Shown here: positions 8,501 through 17,598 of the stretch, piece after piece
Numbering within the stretch: the first letter of the stretch is position 1
How the letters are laid out: the number at the start of each line of letters is the position of its first letter
Origin: DAOTUB01 sp034437455
GTDB taxonomy: Bacteria > Chloroflexota > Anaerolineae > B4-G1
Assembly: GCA_034437455.1 (NCBI GenBank)
Contig: DAOTUB010000305.1
Coordinates: 1 to 38,774, forward strand
Length of the DNA stretch: 38,774 nucleotides
Direction: 5' to 3'
Notes under the pieces: model-generated
What the model saw: the letters and a program-made list of their open reading frames with translations, nothing else
Databases searched by the model: none
Told to the model about the DNA's origin: nothing
Made by a program: the position numbers and the translations under genes

Positions 8501-9679
8501 ACCAGGCAGGGCGACGTGATGGTGTCGGTCCACGCCCGTCCCATTGAGACACAACCCGGTTTCTGGGAACTGCACTTTGCCGTGCGGGATACCGGCATTG
8601 GCATCCCGCCGGAGCGGATGGACCGGCTCTTTCGCTCGTTCAGCCAGGTGGACGCCTCGACCACGCGGCGCTATGGCGGCACCGGCCTGGGGTTGGTGAT
8701 CAGCAAGCGTCTGAGCGAACTCATGGGCGGCTCGATGTGGGTGGACAGTGAAGTGGACCGGGGCAGCACCTTCCATTTCACCATTCAGGCAGAAGCCGCG
8801 CCCATTCTGGCACCAGCCTACCTGCGGGACACTCAGCCCGCCCTGAGAGACAAGCAGGTGTTGATCGTGGACGACAACGTCACCAACCGGCGCATCCTGA
8901 GCTTGCAGACCCAATCGTGGGGCATGTTCCCCCGCAACACCCCCTCTCCCGTCGAGGCGCTGAGATGGATACGCCAGGGCGCTCCCTTCGACGTGGCCAT
9001 CCTGGACATGCAGATGCCCGAGATGGACGGCCTGACACTGGCGGCCCAGGTGCGGCGGGAGCGGGACGCGCAGGCCCTGCCGCTGGTGATGTTGACCTCG
9101 TTGGGACGGCAGGAGGTGGGGGCAGAAAGCGTCACGTTCGAAGCCTTTCTGACCAAGCCCATCAAGGCCTCTCAACTGTACAACGTGCTGGTGGGGATAT
9201 TTGCGGAAGGAACGCAGCCCGCGCAGCGATACAGGGAACCCGTGGGCAGGCCCAAGTTCGACCCCGAGATGGGCGAACGGCTGCCCTTGCGCATCCTGCT
9301 GGCGGAGGACAACGCGGTCAATCAAAAGCTGGCGCTGCACCTGCTGGAACGCATGGGCTACCGGGCAGACATGGCGGGCAACGGCCTGGAGACGCTGGAA
9401 GCATTGCGGCGGCAGACGTACGACGTGGTGTTGATGGACGTGCAGATGCCAGAGATGGATGGATTGGAAGCGACGCAGGAGATCCACCAGGAATGGCCGC
9501 GCGAGCAGCGCCCGCGCATCATCGCCATGACGGCCAACGTGATGAAGGAGGATCGGGAGGAATGTCTGGCGGCGGGGATGGACGACTATATCGGCAAGCC
9601 GATCCGGGTCGAGGAATTGGTCAGCGTCTTGAAGGAATGCTGGCTCTTTAAGGATGCACGGAGCAATCACGTATCATGA
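5585..9679 (+). CDS. Hybrid histidine kinase with duplicated N-terminal sensor domain, TM, GAF, HisKA, HATPase, REC, REC
   Basis: I start this 1364-aa protein at ATG 5585, seven bases after the previous stop; a GTG at 5564 would overlap the upstream gene. Residues about 1-256 and 307-546 are two copies of one unrecognised domain: both begin LPPLP, contain SIP..(I/L)..LARP(F/L)SL.Q(I/V)YN(V/L)LPRFT, and end with GDA(H/Y)CEWEF(T/S)W. That ending resembles V4R-type ligand-binding domains, which is only a suggestion. Then come two hydrophobic segments (about 554-600), a coiled coil, a GAF domain (about 645-815), HisKA with H851, a HATPase, and two complete receivers from about 1088 and 1235. Unlike its neighbours, this kinase has no repeat in the HATPase domain, so it shows the uninterrupted family sequence. 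It is cotranscribed with the genes on both sides. Confidence 0.93.
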   Translation: MTSTPISKPEITDLPPLPRHLEGRPFGRDEDGRPLNRTRGHVIRATLEYMLECVGQRAAQSLPPETSSEERAARVAQAKDATLKQLVEQLNAAILDPRYHVTADYLLNEGNTYSVEFNAFFSELCRQLSGDPDFHFNCGARSIPVSILSLARPFSLSQIYNVLPRFTAKYAATDFRVVRVTSNSAIIQWHGERDLVQLPPALHRPFLYLSCQYIQGTLASIPQVHSGLPMATVREIRCHLKGDAHCEWEFTWQQQERKRFSFRRQSRLPASTPEESREQTVFPASFSKVEQRELSIVPAPNPLVESELPPLPAHIEHPPFGADDAGQPIKEVAGTSILAVIEQMQSYLGHRIQQENLLGFDPQERAAHIAHTQADALDQLVERLNTAIRDRRYRVSRDYLLDGSHRYSHEFNLFINEFAQEISGDPHFFFHRGLQSIPGSVLHLARPLSLRQVYNLLPRFTVKVSDADVRIIRTDSNTALLQWHPERQLAKIPARLHQRYIRMACQAYQGAYAVIPKLHSDLPLAEIKETRCLLQGDAYCEWEFSWQLPRPRIGLAVWLSLSLSAILLICALLRLPGWEWLAAAAALLPAVIGGAIHHLKTSAYERQRQEQLLFEQRERSEEQYDALQQAHADLQLSTIALRQKISELTAMHEIGLALSATLDLNELLDTSLRAVTTHLNFERALIMLVEEREGRRTLTGGRSIGGTPTMTALIEQAEFSLDDPEALLAQIVNAARPTLVDNARQVSDERIGRALKVLGTSAFLAVPLIAKGKAVGLLAVDNALTNRPILENGQELLSTVGSQIASAIDSALLYQTLERRVEERTREAEEARVAAEEANRAKSAFLATMSHEIRTPMNAVIGMTSLLLDTDLTAEQYEFTETIRTSGDSLLTIINDILDFSKIEAGRMELERQPFNLRDCIEEALDLLATRASEKGLELAYLVDDQVPAAILGDMTRVRQILVNLLSNGVKFTRQGDVMVSVHARPIETQPGFWELHFAVRDTGIGIPPERMDRLFRSFSQVDASTTRRYGGTGLGLVISKRLSELMGGSMWVDSEVDRGSTFHFTIQAEAAPILAPAYLRDTQPALRDKQVLIVDDNVTNRRILSLQTQSWGMFPRNTPSPVEALRWIRQGAPFDVAILDMQMPEMDGLTLAAQVRRERDAQALPLVMLTSLGRQEVGAESVTFEAFLTKPIKASQLYNVLVGIFAEGTQPAQRYREPVGRPKFDPEMGERLPLRILLAEDNAVNQKLALHLLERMGYRADMAGNGLETLEALRRQTYDVVLMDVQMPEMDGLEATQEIHQEWPREQRPRIIAMTANVMKEDREECLAAGMDDYIGKPIRVEELVSVLKECWLFKDARSNHVS

Positions 9680-9697
9680 GCCAGGTGGAGACAGGAT

Positions 9698-12600
9698 ATG
9701 GACATTGATATTTCCCACGTTCGCCGCAATATCCTGATGCTGACGACGATCACCATAGTCGTCACGGGCGGCATCCTGTTCGTGGTCGCCCCCATCGTTG
9801 CCAACCTCTCTCCCCAGGATACGATGCAGGGGCGTCTCAACTATGTCGTGGGCATCCCCGTGTTGATCATCGGCCTGGGCGCGTTCCTCTACCTCTATCT
9901 GCGTCCCGTCGCCCAGCTTGCCGCCGCGCTGCAAACCGACTCAGACGTGCCGCCCGACCTCGCCCAACGAGCACGCACGCTGGCCTTTACCCTGCCCGTC
10001 CGATTCTTGCAGATACCCGTGCTGGTCACCTTCGTCTTGGCCACGATGATGGATATTTTCAGTGCACTCCTCTTGGAAAACTATCCTTTCGCTCGACATT
10101 TCCAGGTCACGATCCTGATCACCATCGCCGCAGCTTGCGCGTCGCTGATCTTGTTGGTCCTCTCCCGACGGATCCTGGCCCCCGTACTGCTGGTCACCTC
10201 TGGGCTGGCAGAGGATATAGGACCGCGCTTTGACATCCGCGCCCGTCAGTTCATCACCACCTTGTTGTTGACGCTCACCGCCGTCGCTTTCCTGGGTGTC
10301 CTTGGCTACACACTGGTTTCGCGGCGCGCCTACGAAGGACTGCGGGAGAAATATACCCTACTCGGCGAAGTGATCGCCCAAGACCTGGGAATCCATCTGA
10401 GCGACGAGGCGCTGATGGCCTACGTCGAGACCCTATTTGTAGAAGGTGAAGGCTACGCTTTCATCACGGACAGACAGGGCCACATCATGACGCGGATCCC
10501 ACCAGGGTATCAAAACCTGCAAGTAGATGGCGAGACGCTGGCCCAACAGGATCAGGGCTTGGTCGAGATTTCCGACGGGGAACTCGTCCTGACTCCTCTC
10601 AACCGGCCCGACGTAAATTGGCGGCTGGGCTTTGTCTACCAGGTGGACCCCTTGAATTCGCCCTTTGTCCGGCGCATGTTGCTGGTCTTGTTGATCTTTA
10701 TGGCGGGCATGTTCGCCTTTGTGTTCATCACCAGCCGTTACGTGGCCGATGACTTGAGCCGCGACATCAAGTACGTGACCGCTCGTCTGTCGGATCTGGC
10801 GGGAGGAAGGAAGGTCGGCTCGAAAAAAGTCAGCGTGCTGTCGCTGGACGAGGTGGGCGACCTGGTGCTGGCCTTCGACAAACTACAGGCCAAGTTCCAG
10901 GAGCAGCAAGCGCAGATGGAGCGCGAGCAGAAAGAGACGCTGGCGCTCCAGGAAATGTCCCGCCAGATCAGCTCCATCCTCGACATCGACCAGGTACTGC
11001 AAGAGATCATCGCCAGCGTGGAAGAGACGTTCGGCTATCGCAACACGTCCATTCTGCTGATAGACGAGGAGATAAACGCGCTCTACATCGCGGCCTGTGC
11101 AGATTACGTCGACCCCGAACTACTTGAACAGCACTTTGAGATCGGCGAGGGGGGAATCGTAGGGCGCGTGGCTGCCAGCGGCGAACCCCTGCTGATACCC
11201 GACGTGAACCAGTGTGAATTCTACATCGTCGGCAGCAGCGACATCCAATCGGAACTGGCCGTGCCCATCGTGATCGGCGGAAAAACCATCGGCGTGTTCA
11301 ACGTAGAAAGCACACGGCTGCACGCCTTCACAGAGAGCGATCTGCGCATCGTCACCGCCCTGGCCAACCAGATGGCCGTGGCGATCCAGAACGCCCGCTT
11401 TTACCAGACCGCGCAGGATCGCGCCAAAAAACTGGCCCTGCTGCACGAGGTATCCCAGCGCATCAGCGCCCTGCTGGACGTGGACACGCTATTGAACGCG
11501 ATCGTGAATCGCGTGACGGACGTTTTCGGCTACCAGGCGGCCTCGGTGCATCTCATCGACAACGTGACCAACGAGCTGGTCTTTGCCGCCGAGGTGGGCA
11601 TGGAGGAAGCGTTTGTGCGCGACGCACGCCGAAAAGTGGGGAGCAAGGGCATCGTTCCCTGGGTAGCGGCCACGGGCGAACCCTTGCTGGTGCCCGACGT
11701 GCGCCTCGACGAACGATACGTGGAGGGATCAAAGGGGGTACGTTCCGAATTAGCCATCCCTCTGCTGACCGGCGATAAGGTGCTCGGTGTGTTCAATCTC
11801 GAAAGCGACCGGGTGAACGGTTTCGACGAGGATGACGTGCGCCTGATGACGGCTATGGCAAATCAGACGGCCGTGGCTCTCGAGAACGCCCGGTTGTTCA
11901 CCCAGGTCGAAAAGCACATGCGAGAGATGGAAGCCCTCTACCGCGCCGACCAGGAACTGCACCGCCACCTCGATCTCAATAGAGTGCTGCAAGCATCGGT
12001 CAACGTGGCCCAAGAGATCATCCAGGCCGACAAGAGCGCGCTGTGGGTCTGGGACGCCGAGCGCGAGCACTTGATCGTGGAAACCGCCCGCGGTTTCAGC
12101 GCCGAGACGCTGGCCCAGATGTCCTTTGCCTCTGGAGAAGGAACTGTAGGCCAGGTCGCCGCCAGCGGCGAGCCGATGGTGGTGGAGAACGCGCTCGCCG
12201 ACTCTCGCGTGACCCGGCGCCTCGTCGAGGGGGAGGGAATCCATTCGTTTATGCACGCGCCCATCAAGGTCGGCGGCCAGGTATTTGGCGTCTTTAATGT
12301 AAATTACTGCCAATCCCGCACCTTTAGCTACGACGACCAGCGGCTCATCCTCACCATCGTCCAGCGAATTTCCCTGGCGATCGCGAACGCCCACCTCTTC
12401 CAGAGCGTGCGCAGCCAGGCCGCTCGGCTACAGATCCTCCAGGAGGTCTCGCACAAGATCAGCTCCATCCTGGACATCGACCTGGATCAATTGTTCAATG
12501 AGATCATCAGCGCCGTCGCAGCCGCCTTCGGCTACGAACATCTGGGCATCCTCCTGGTCGACGAGGCTGTCAGAGAAGTCTACCTGACGGCCCACCTCGG

Positions 12601-15049
12601 CTATCCCGACGAGATCGAGGGTTGGCGCATCAACATCGACGACGACAAGGGCATCATCGGCGCGGCAGCGGTCCGTGGCGAGCCGATCCTCGTGACCGAT
12701 ACCGCCCAGGACCCACGCTACATCGAGGGAGTGGAAGGCGTGCGGTCGGAGCTGGCCATCCCTTTGTTGAGCGGCGATAGGGCCATTGGGGTGTTCAACC
12801 TGGAGAGCGACCGGGTGGACGCTTTCGACGAAGACGATGTGCTCTTGATGACCACCCTGGCCGATCAGATGGTGGTCGCCATAGGAAACGCTCGTCTGTT
12901 TCAAAGTGTGCGCAGCCAGGCCACCCGGCTACAACTCCTTCAGGAGGTCTCGTACAAGATCAGCTCCATTCTCGACATCGAGCAACTGCTCAACGAGATC
13001 ATCAGCGCGGTGGCGACGGCTTTCGGCCACGAGCACATCCTCGTCTTTCTGGTCGATGAGGCGGCCAACGAGCTGTATCTGGGGGCAGGCGTCGGTTATC
13101 CCGACGAGGTGACGGAACTGCGCGTCGCGCTGGACGGCGACAGAGGCATCATCGCCGCTGCCGCGACCGACCGAGCGCCGATCCTCGTGTCCGACATCAC
13201 TCAGGATCCACGCTACATCAAGGGGATTGCCAGCGTGCGTTCCGAGCTGGCCATCCCACTACTGATCGGTGACAACGCGATCGGGGTCTTGAACCTGGAA
13301 AGCGCCCAGGTGAACGGATTCGACGAGGAGGACGTGACCCTGATGACCACCCTGGCCCACCAGATCGCCGTCGCCCTCGACAACGCCCGTCTCTACACGG
13401 CAGCTCAACAGGCCAGAGAGGCCGCCGAGGCCGCCAGCCAGGCGAAGAGCACTTTCCTCGCCACGATGAGCCACGAAATTCGCACCCCGATGAACGCCAT
13501 CATCGGCATGACCAGCCTGCTGCTCGACACCAAACTGGATGCGGAACAGCAAGAATTCACCGAGACCGTACGCCAGAGCGGCGACACATTGCTGACCATC
13601 ATCAACGTCATCCTCGACTTTTCCAAGATCGAGGCCGGCCGGATGGAATTGGAGAACCAGCCCTTTGACCTGCACGAGTGCGTGGAGGGCGCTATCGATC
13701 TCCTGGCGACCGAAGCGGCGGAGAAAGGGCTGGAACTGGCCTATCTGATAGAGCCTTCTGTCCCCGCCGCCATCGTCGGCGACGTGACCCGTCTGCGCCA
13801 GATCCTGGTCAATCTGATCGGCAACGGTATCAAATTCACCGAGCAAGGCGAAGTAGTGATTAGTGTTCAGTGTGTAGTGGACAGTGAAAAAGAATCGTTC
13901 CCACATACACCAAACCCTAACCACTCCCCACTGACCACTATCCACTTCTCCGTTCGCGACACTGGCATCGGCATTCCGCCGGAGCGTATGGACCGCCTCT
14001 TTCGTTCCTTCAGCCAGGTGGACACCTCGACGACGCGGCGCTACGGGGGCACGGGGTTGGGGCTGGCCATCAGCAAGCGACTGTGTGAACTGATGGGCGG
14101 CGCGATATGGGTGGAGAGCGAGGTAAACAAAGGCAGCACCTTCCATTTCACAATTCAGGCAAAAGCCGCGCCTGCCCCTATGCCGGTCTATATGCAAAAA
14201 GCGCAAGCCAATCTGAAGGGCAAACGGGTGCTGATCGTGGACGATAACGCCACCAACCGGCGCATCCTGACGCTGCAGACCAAAGCGTGGGGCATGCTCC
14301 CCCGAGAGACTGGCTCCCCCGCCGAGGCATTGGACTGGATCCGCCGGGGTGATCTCTTCGATCTGGCGCTACTGGACATGCAGATACCGGCGATGGACGG
14401 CCTGACGCTGGCCGCAGAGATGCAAAAAGAGCGAGACATCAACGCGTTGGCAAACGCGCCATTGCCGCTGGTGATGCTGACCTCGCTGGGGCAACAAGAG
14501 CTCGAGACAGAAACAGTCGAGCTTGCCGCCTTTTTGACCAAGCCCATCAAGGCATCGCAACTGTACGACGTGCTGGTGGGCATCTTTGCCGAAGAAATCC
14601 AGCCCAGGCTCAAACGTGAAAAAGCGACCAAGCCACAATTCGATTCCGAGATGGGGCAGCGGTTGCCGCTGCGCATCCTGTTGGCAGAGGACAATGCGGT
14701 CAACCAGAAACTCGTCGTGCGCCTGCTGGAACGATTGGGCTACCGGGCAGACGTGGCGGGCAACGGGCTGGAGGCGCTGGAGGCACTGCGACGCCAGACG
14801 TACGACGCGGTATTGATGGATGTGCAGATGCCAGAGATGGACGGGCTGGAAGCGACCCGCATCATCTGCCGGGAGTGGGAGCACGATCATCGCCCGCGCA
14901 TCATCGCCATGACAGCCAACGCGATGGAAGAAGACCGCGAAATCTGCCTGGCGGCAGGGATGGATGATTACCTCAGCAAGCCGCTCCGGGTACAGGAGTT
15001 GGTCAGCGCCTTGAGCAAATGTCAGCCGTGGGAGGAGACAGACCGATAG
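9698..15049 (+). CDS. Very large membrane hybrid kinase: membrane sensor, HAMP, five GAFs, HisKA, HATPase, REC, REC
   Basis: The 1783-aa protein has about five N-terminal hydrophobic segments, an extracytoplasmic stretch of roughly 110 residues, another membrane segment and a HAMP-like linker (about residues 330-400). Five GAF domains follow in tandem, starting near 419, 579, 743, 911 and 1077; most begin with a variant of EVS.(K/R)ISSILDI. GAFs 4 and 5 are very alike and look like a recent duplication. HisKA has H1259 in MSHEIRTPMN; the HATPase has NLIGNGIKFT, DTGIGIP and GGTGLGLAIS. REC1 (about 1509) and REC2 (about 1658) both keep the Asp, Thr and Lys residues. A heptamer repeat lies in the HATPase loop. 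GAF ligands cannot be predicted from sequence. The HPt gene follows after ten bases, the expected partner for phosphotransfer. Confidence 0.94.
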   Translation: MDIDISHVRRNILMLTTITIVVTGGILFVVAPIVANLSPQDTMQGRLNYVVGIPVLIIGLGAFLYLYLRPVAQLAAALQTDSDVPPDLAQRARTLAFTLPVRFLQIPVLVTFVLATMMDIFSALLLENYPFARHFQVTILITIAAACASLILLVLSRRILAPVLLVTSGLAEDIGPRFDIRARQFITTLLLTLTAVAFLGVLGYTLVSRRAYEGLREKYTLLGEVIAQDLGIHLSDEALMAYVETLFVEGEGYAFITDRQGHIMTRIPPGYQNLQVDGETLAQQDQGLVEISDGELVLTPLNRPDVNWRLGFVYQVDPLNSPFVRRMLLVLLIFMAGMFAFVFITSRYVADDLSRDIKYVTARLSDLAGGRKVGSKKVSVLSLDEVGDLVLAFDKLQAKFQEQQAQMEREQKETLALQEMSRQISSILDIDQVLQEIIASVEETFGYRNTSILLIDEEINALYIAACADYVDPELLEQHFEIGEGGIVGRVAASGEPLLIPDVNQCEFYIVGSSDIQSELAVPIVIGGKTIGVFNVESTRLHAFTESDLRIVTALANQMAVAIQNARFYQTAQDRAKKLALLHEVSQRISALLDVDTLLNAIVNRVTDVFGYQAASVHLIDNVTNELVFAAEVGMEEAFVRDARRKVGSKGIVPWVAATGEPLLVPDVRLDERYVEGSKGVRSELAIPLLTGDKVLGVFNLESDRVNGFDEDDVRLMTAMANQTAVALENARLFTQVEKHMREMEALYRADQELHRHLDLNRVLQASVNVAQEIIQADKSALWVWDAEREHLIVETARGFSAETLAQMSFASGEGTVGQVAASGEPMVVENALADSRVTRRLVEGEGIHSFMHAPIKVGGQVFGVFNVNYCQSRTFSYDDQRLILTIVQRISLAIANAHLFQSVRSQAARLQILQEVSHKISSILDIDLDQLFNEIISAVAAAFGYEHLGILLVDEAVREVYLTAHLGYPDEIEGWRINIDDDKGIIGAAAVRGEPILVTDTAQDPRYIEGVEGVRSELAIPLLSGDRAIGVFNLESDRVDAFDEDDVLLMTTLADQMVVAIGNARLFQSVRSQATRLQLLQEVSYKISSILDIEQLLNEIISAVATAFGHEHILVFLVDEAANELYLGAGVGYPDEVTELRVALDGDRGIIAAAATDRAPILVSDITQDPRYIKGIASVRSELAIPLLIGDNAIGVLNLESAQVNGFDEEDVTLMTTLAHQIAVALDNARLYTAAQQAREAAEAASQAKSTFLATMSHEIRTPMNAIIGMTSLLLDTKLDAEQQEFTETVRQSGDTLLTIINVILDFSKIEAGRMELENQPFDLHECVEGAIDLLATEAAEKGLELAYLIEPSVPAAIVGDVTRLRQILVNLIGNGIKFTEQGEVVISVQCVVDSEKESFPHTPNPNHSPLTTIHFSVRDTGIGIPPERMDRLFRSFSQVDTSTTRRYGGTGLGLAISKRLCELMGGAIWVESEVNKGSTFHFTIQAKAAPAPMPVYMQKAQANLKGKRVLIVDDNATNRRILTLQTKAWGMLPRETGSPAEALDWIRRGDLFDLALLDMQIPAMDGLTLAAEMQKERDINALANAPLPLVMLTSLGQQELETETVELAAFLTKPIKASQLYDVLVGIFAEEIQPRLKREKATKPQFDSEMGQRLPLRILLAEDNAVNQKLVVRLLERLGYRADVAGNGLEALEALRRQTYDAVLMDVQMPEMDGLEATRIICREWEHDHRPRIIAMTANAMEEDREICLAAGMDDYLSKPLRVQELVSALSKCQPWEETDR
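13855..13946. repeat. Heptamer repeat (AGTGnnn ... CACTnnn) within HATPase coding sequence
   Basis: AGTG occurs at 13855, 13862, 13869, 13876 and 13883, and CACT at 13922, 13929, 13936 and 13943, exactly seven bases apart in both arms. It occupies the same HATPase loop as the repeat at 4749-4840 and encodes a similar but diverged peptide. Confidence 0.85.
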
Positions 15050-15058
15050 GAGAAAACA

Positions 15059-15436
15059 ATGGAGAAACTTGATTCAGCAGCGATGGAGCGATTGTGGGAA
15101 CTGGTCGGTGGAGATGAAACCTTCCTAGCAGAATTGATGGACACATTCCTGGAGGATGCACCGCGCCTGCTGGCAGACATGCACCAGGCTGTGGAACGCA
15201 AGGACGCGGCGGGGCTTTGCCTGGCCGCGCACAGCCTCAAATCGAACAGCACCGATTTTGGCGCGACCGCCCTCGCTGGCTTGGCCCGAGAACTAGAAAC
15301 GATGGGCAAGACCGGCGCGCTGGACGAGGCAGCCGAGACCATCGCGCGGGCCGAGGCGGAGTACGAACAGGTCAAGGCAGCGCTGGAGACCTCCCGGAGA
15401 GAATTGAGCCATCAAGCCGGAGAAGAATCTGGTTAA
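15059..15436 (+). CDS. Stand-alone HPt (histidine phosphotransfer) protein
   Basis: This 125-aa helical protein has the HPt signature around AAHSLKSNS, with H58 as the likely phosphorylated histidine, and the typical later motif FGA.ALA.LARELE. The family receives phosphate from a hybrid kinase's receiver and passes it to another receiver. It is the last gene of the plus-strand cluster, ten bases after the 1783-aa kinase, and is the only HPt domain seen for all the receivers here. Its TAA stop overlaps the TAA of rnc on the other strand in a shared TTAA. Confidence 0.93.
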   Translation: MEKLDSAAMERLWELVGGDETFLAELMDTFLEDAPRLLADMHQAVERKDAAGLCLAAHSLKSNSTDFGATALAGLARELETMGKTGALDEAAETIARAEAEYEQVKAALETSRRELSHQAGEESG

Positions 15437-16161
15437 TGCCTCTCTAATTCCGCCCACGCCGCCTGCGCCGCCGCCTGCTCGGCCGCCTGTTTGCTGCGCC
15501 CTGTTCCCTTACCCACCACCTGCTTACCCAGAAGCACCTCAGCCACAAAGGTCTTGGCATGATCAGGCCCCCGCTCGGCGACGATGCGATAGCGAGGTGT
15601 GACGCCCGATTCAGCCTGACTCCACTCCTGCAAACGGCTCTTGGCGTCATAATCCGCCGCCGCGGCCAGCGTCGCCTCGGCCACCGGCCCGATGAGCGGC
15701 TCGACGAAATGCTCGACGGCCCCCATCCCGCCGTCGAGGTAGAGCGCACCCACCACAGACTCGAAGGCGTCGCACAGGTTGGCGTCCCGCTCCTGCCCGC
15801 CGGCCTCTTCCTCCCCGTGGCCCAGACGCATCGCCTCTCCAAGCCCCACCTGGCGGGCAAGCTGCGCCAGCGTCTCGGTGCGCACCAGCGCCGCCCGCAG
15901 GCGGGTCATCCGCCCCTCGTCAAAACCGGCATAGTGACAGTAGACCCACGCGCCGGTGATAAAATCGAGCACGGCGTCGCCCAAAAACTCGAGGCGCTGA
16001 TTGTCGCCGACGCCATCCTCAGGATGCTCGTTGACGTAGGAGGGATGGGTGAGCGCGCGACGGAGGAGATCTAGGTCGCGAAAGCGATGTCCCAGCGCCT
16101 GTTCGATGATTTCGAGAGCAGAAGTCGGAAGAGAAGTAGCGGTCGCTCGAGTGTAGCTCAT
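15433..16161 (-). CDS. rnc: Ribonuclease III
   Basis: The 242-aa protein cuts double-stranded RNA in rRNA and mRNA processing. The family signature NQRLEFLGDAVLD is at about residues 53-65, with the catalytic acidic residues in it and in the later D..CDAFESVVGALYLDGG segment. A C-terminal double-stranded RNA-binding domain follows (YDAKSRLQEW to the end, with GKGTGRSKQAAEQAAA). Length is usual for the family. The ATG overlaps the stop of the upstream threonine synthase-MazG gene by ATGA, so it is translated from the same operon mRNA. It is the last gene of the operon. Confidence 0.96.
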   Translation of the reverse strand: MSYTRATATSLPTSALEIIEQALGHRFRDLDLLRRALTHPSYVNEHPEDGVGDNQRLEFLGDAVLDFITGAWVYCHYAGFDEGRMTRLRAALVRTETLAQLARQVGLGEAMRLGHGEEEAGGQERDANLCDAFESVVGALYLDGGMGAVEHFVEPLIGPVAEATLAAAADYDAKSRLQEWSQAESGVTPRYRIVAERGPDHAKTFVAEVLLGKQVVGKGTGRSKQAAEQAAAQAAWAELERH

Positions 16162-17597
16162 GTCGAACTTGCTGTTCCTCGCTCCGCCAGACGGTGCTCG
16201 TACTTTTTCAGAGCGGTGTTGAGCGCGCTGTCGGCGTCCACGTCGCAGGCATTCGTCAACGCCAGCAAGCTGTAGAAAGCGTCTCCCAGTTCATCCGTCA
16301 GTTCAGATCGGAACTCGGGTTCTCGTTGTCCGTAATCGGTGGCCAGCAGCACCTCCTTCGCCACCTCGCCGACCTCAGAGACCAGGTCGAGCGCGTGGAC
16401 AGATGGATCATGCCGCAGGCGGTAGCGGCGTATGAAAGCGACGACGCGCTGCTGCCAATCGGTCGCCGGGAGCGGCGTCTTGAACCCACTCCCGGTCAGC
16501 ACGGCGACCGGCGTCTCACCCAGACGGTCGCGCAGGCGCTCCAACGCCGCCACGACCAGCGCGGAGGTCGGTTCGACGTAGACTCCCTGGTGGGCCAGTT
16601 TCTCTTGGGCAACCAGAATCTCCTCGTCCGGCAGGGCGAGGATCGCGCCGTCACTCTCGCGCACCCCGGCCAATATCGCTCGCCCCCAGACCGGCGCGGC
16701 GATGCACACCCCTCCGGCGACGGTGGCGCGCTCTTCGACCGGCTCCACGTCGCTTGCGCCGCGCTCCCAGGCGCGGGCCAACGGCGCGCACGCCAGCACC
16801 TGGACGCCAAAGAGACGCGGCCAGCGCTCGATCAGGCCCGCTGCCAGCAACTCGGCAAAGCCTCGATGCAACCCAAGCAATAGCGCTCCGTGGCCCACCG
16901 GCACCATGACACTTCCTGGCGCGCGCTTTCCCAATTGCTCCCACAGCTCGAAGGCAATTGTCTTCATCCCCTGCGCGAAAAAGGGGCTGTAGGCGTGACT
17001 GGCATAGACCGCGCCATTCTCTACGGCCTGGCGCGCGGCGCGGGCGGCCTCGCTGCGGGGACCGGGCACTTGCGCGATTTCTGCACCGTAGACCGCGATC
17101 TGCCGCTGCTTGACCGGCGAGGCGTGGGCCGGCGCGTAGACGGTGGCGCAGAGACCGGCGCGAGCGGCGTAAGCCGCCAACGCAGCGCCCGCGTTGCCCG
17201 AGGAATCATCCGCCACGTCCCGCGCGCCCGCCGCCTTGAGTGCCGTGACCAACAAAGCCGCTCCCCGATCCTTGAAGGAGCCGGTCGGGTTGAGGTGCTC
17301 GGCCTTGAGGTAGAGAGGTTGGCCCTCCCATTCGGTAGCGACCAGCGGAGTTCCGCCCTCGCCCAGCGTCACCGGAGTCGCGCCATCCGACAAGGGGAGC
17401 GCGGCCCGGTAGCGCCAGAGGGTGTGATCGCTCTCGTTCAGGCGGCTTGGGTCAAAAGAAGGCGCTCCTTCGATCTCCAGCACACCGCCGCAGTCACAGC
17501 GCCAGCGCGTGGGATCGAGAGGCCAACTACGTCCGCAATCGCTACATTGCAGGCTCATGCGGCCCCGCTCTACAATTCGCCCATCATCCTTTTGCAT
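16158..17597 (-). CDS. Threonine synthase-like PLP enzyme fused to a C-terminal MazG-like domain
   Basis: I chose ATG 17597 (479 aa) because GGAGG lies nine bases upstream and the HEPN gene stops one base before it. ATG 17558 (MSLQCSDCG) is an alternative. The N-terminus has a zinc-ribbon-like pattern (CSDCG, later CDCGG), as in some threonine synthases. The fold-type II PLP domain has the lysine motif NPTGSFKDRG, then DDSSGNAGA and a late GSGFKTP. Threonine synthases turn O-phosphohomoserine into threonine, but related enzymes share these motifs, so the substrate is not certain. The last 100 residues (380-479) match MazG-type nucleotide pyrophosphohydrolases: SEVGEVAKE for the EExxE-like motif and DELGD for ExxD. 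The frame is continuous through the junction. The fusion is unusual. Confidence 0.87.
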   Translation of the reverse strand: MQKDDGRIVERGRMSLQCSDCGRSWPLDPTRWRCDCGGVLEIEGAPSFDPSRLNESDHTLWRYRAALPLSDGATPVTLGEGGTPLVATEWEGQPLYLKAEHLNPTGSFKDRGAALLVTALKAAGARDVADDSSGNAGAALAAYAARAGLCATVYAPAHASPVKQRQIAVYGAEIAQVPGPRSEAARAARQAVENGAVYASHAYSPFFAQGMKTIAFELWEQLGKRAPGSVMVPVGHGALLLGLHRGFAELLAAGLIERWPRLFGVQVLACAPLARAWERGASDVEPVEERATVAGGVCIAAPVWGRAILAGVRESDGAILALPDEEILVAQEKLAHQGVYVEPTSALVVAALERLRDRLGETPVAVLTGSGFKTPLPATDWQQRVVAFIRRYRLRHDPSVHALDLVSEVGEVAKEVLLATDYGQREPEFRSELTDELGDAFYSLLALTNACDVDADSALNTALKKYEHRLAERGTASST

Positions 17598-17598
17598 C

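Noticed and set aside
7973..9670. Long minus-strand frame opposite the 1364-aa kinase
   Set aside because: It is the antisense shadow of conserved HisKA, HATPase and REC sequence and has no family motif of its own.
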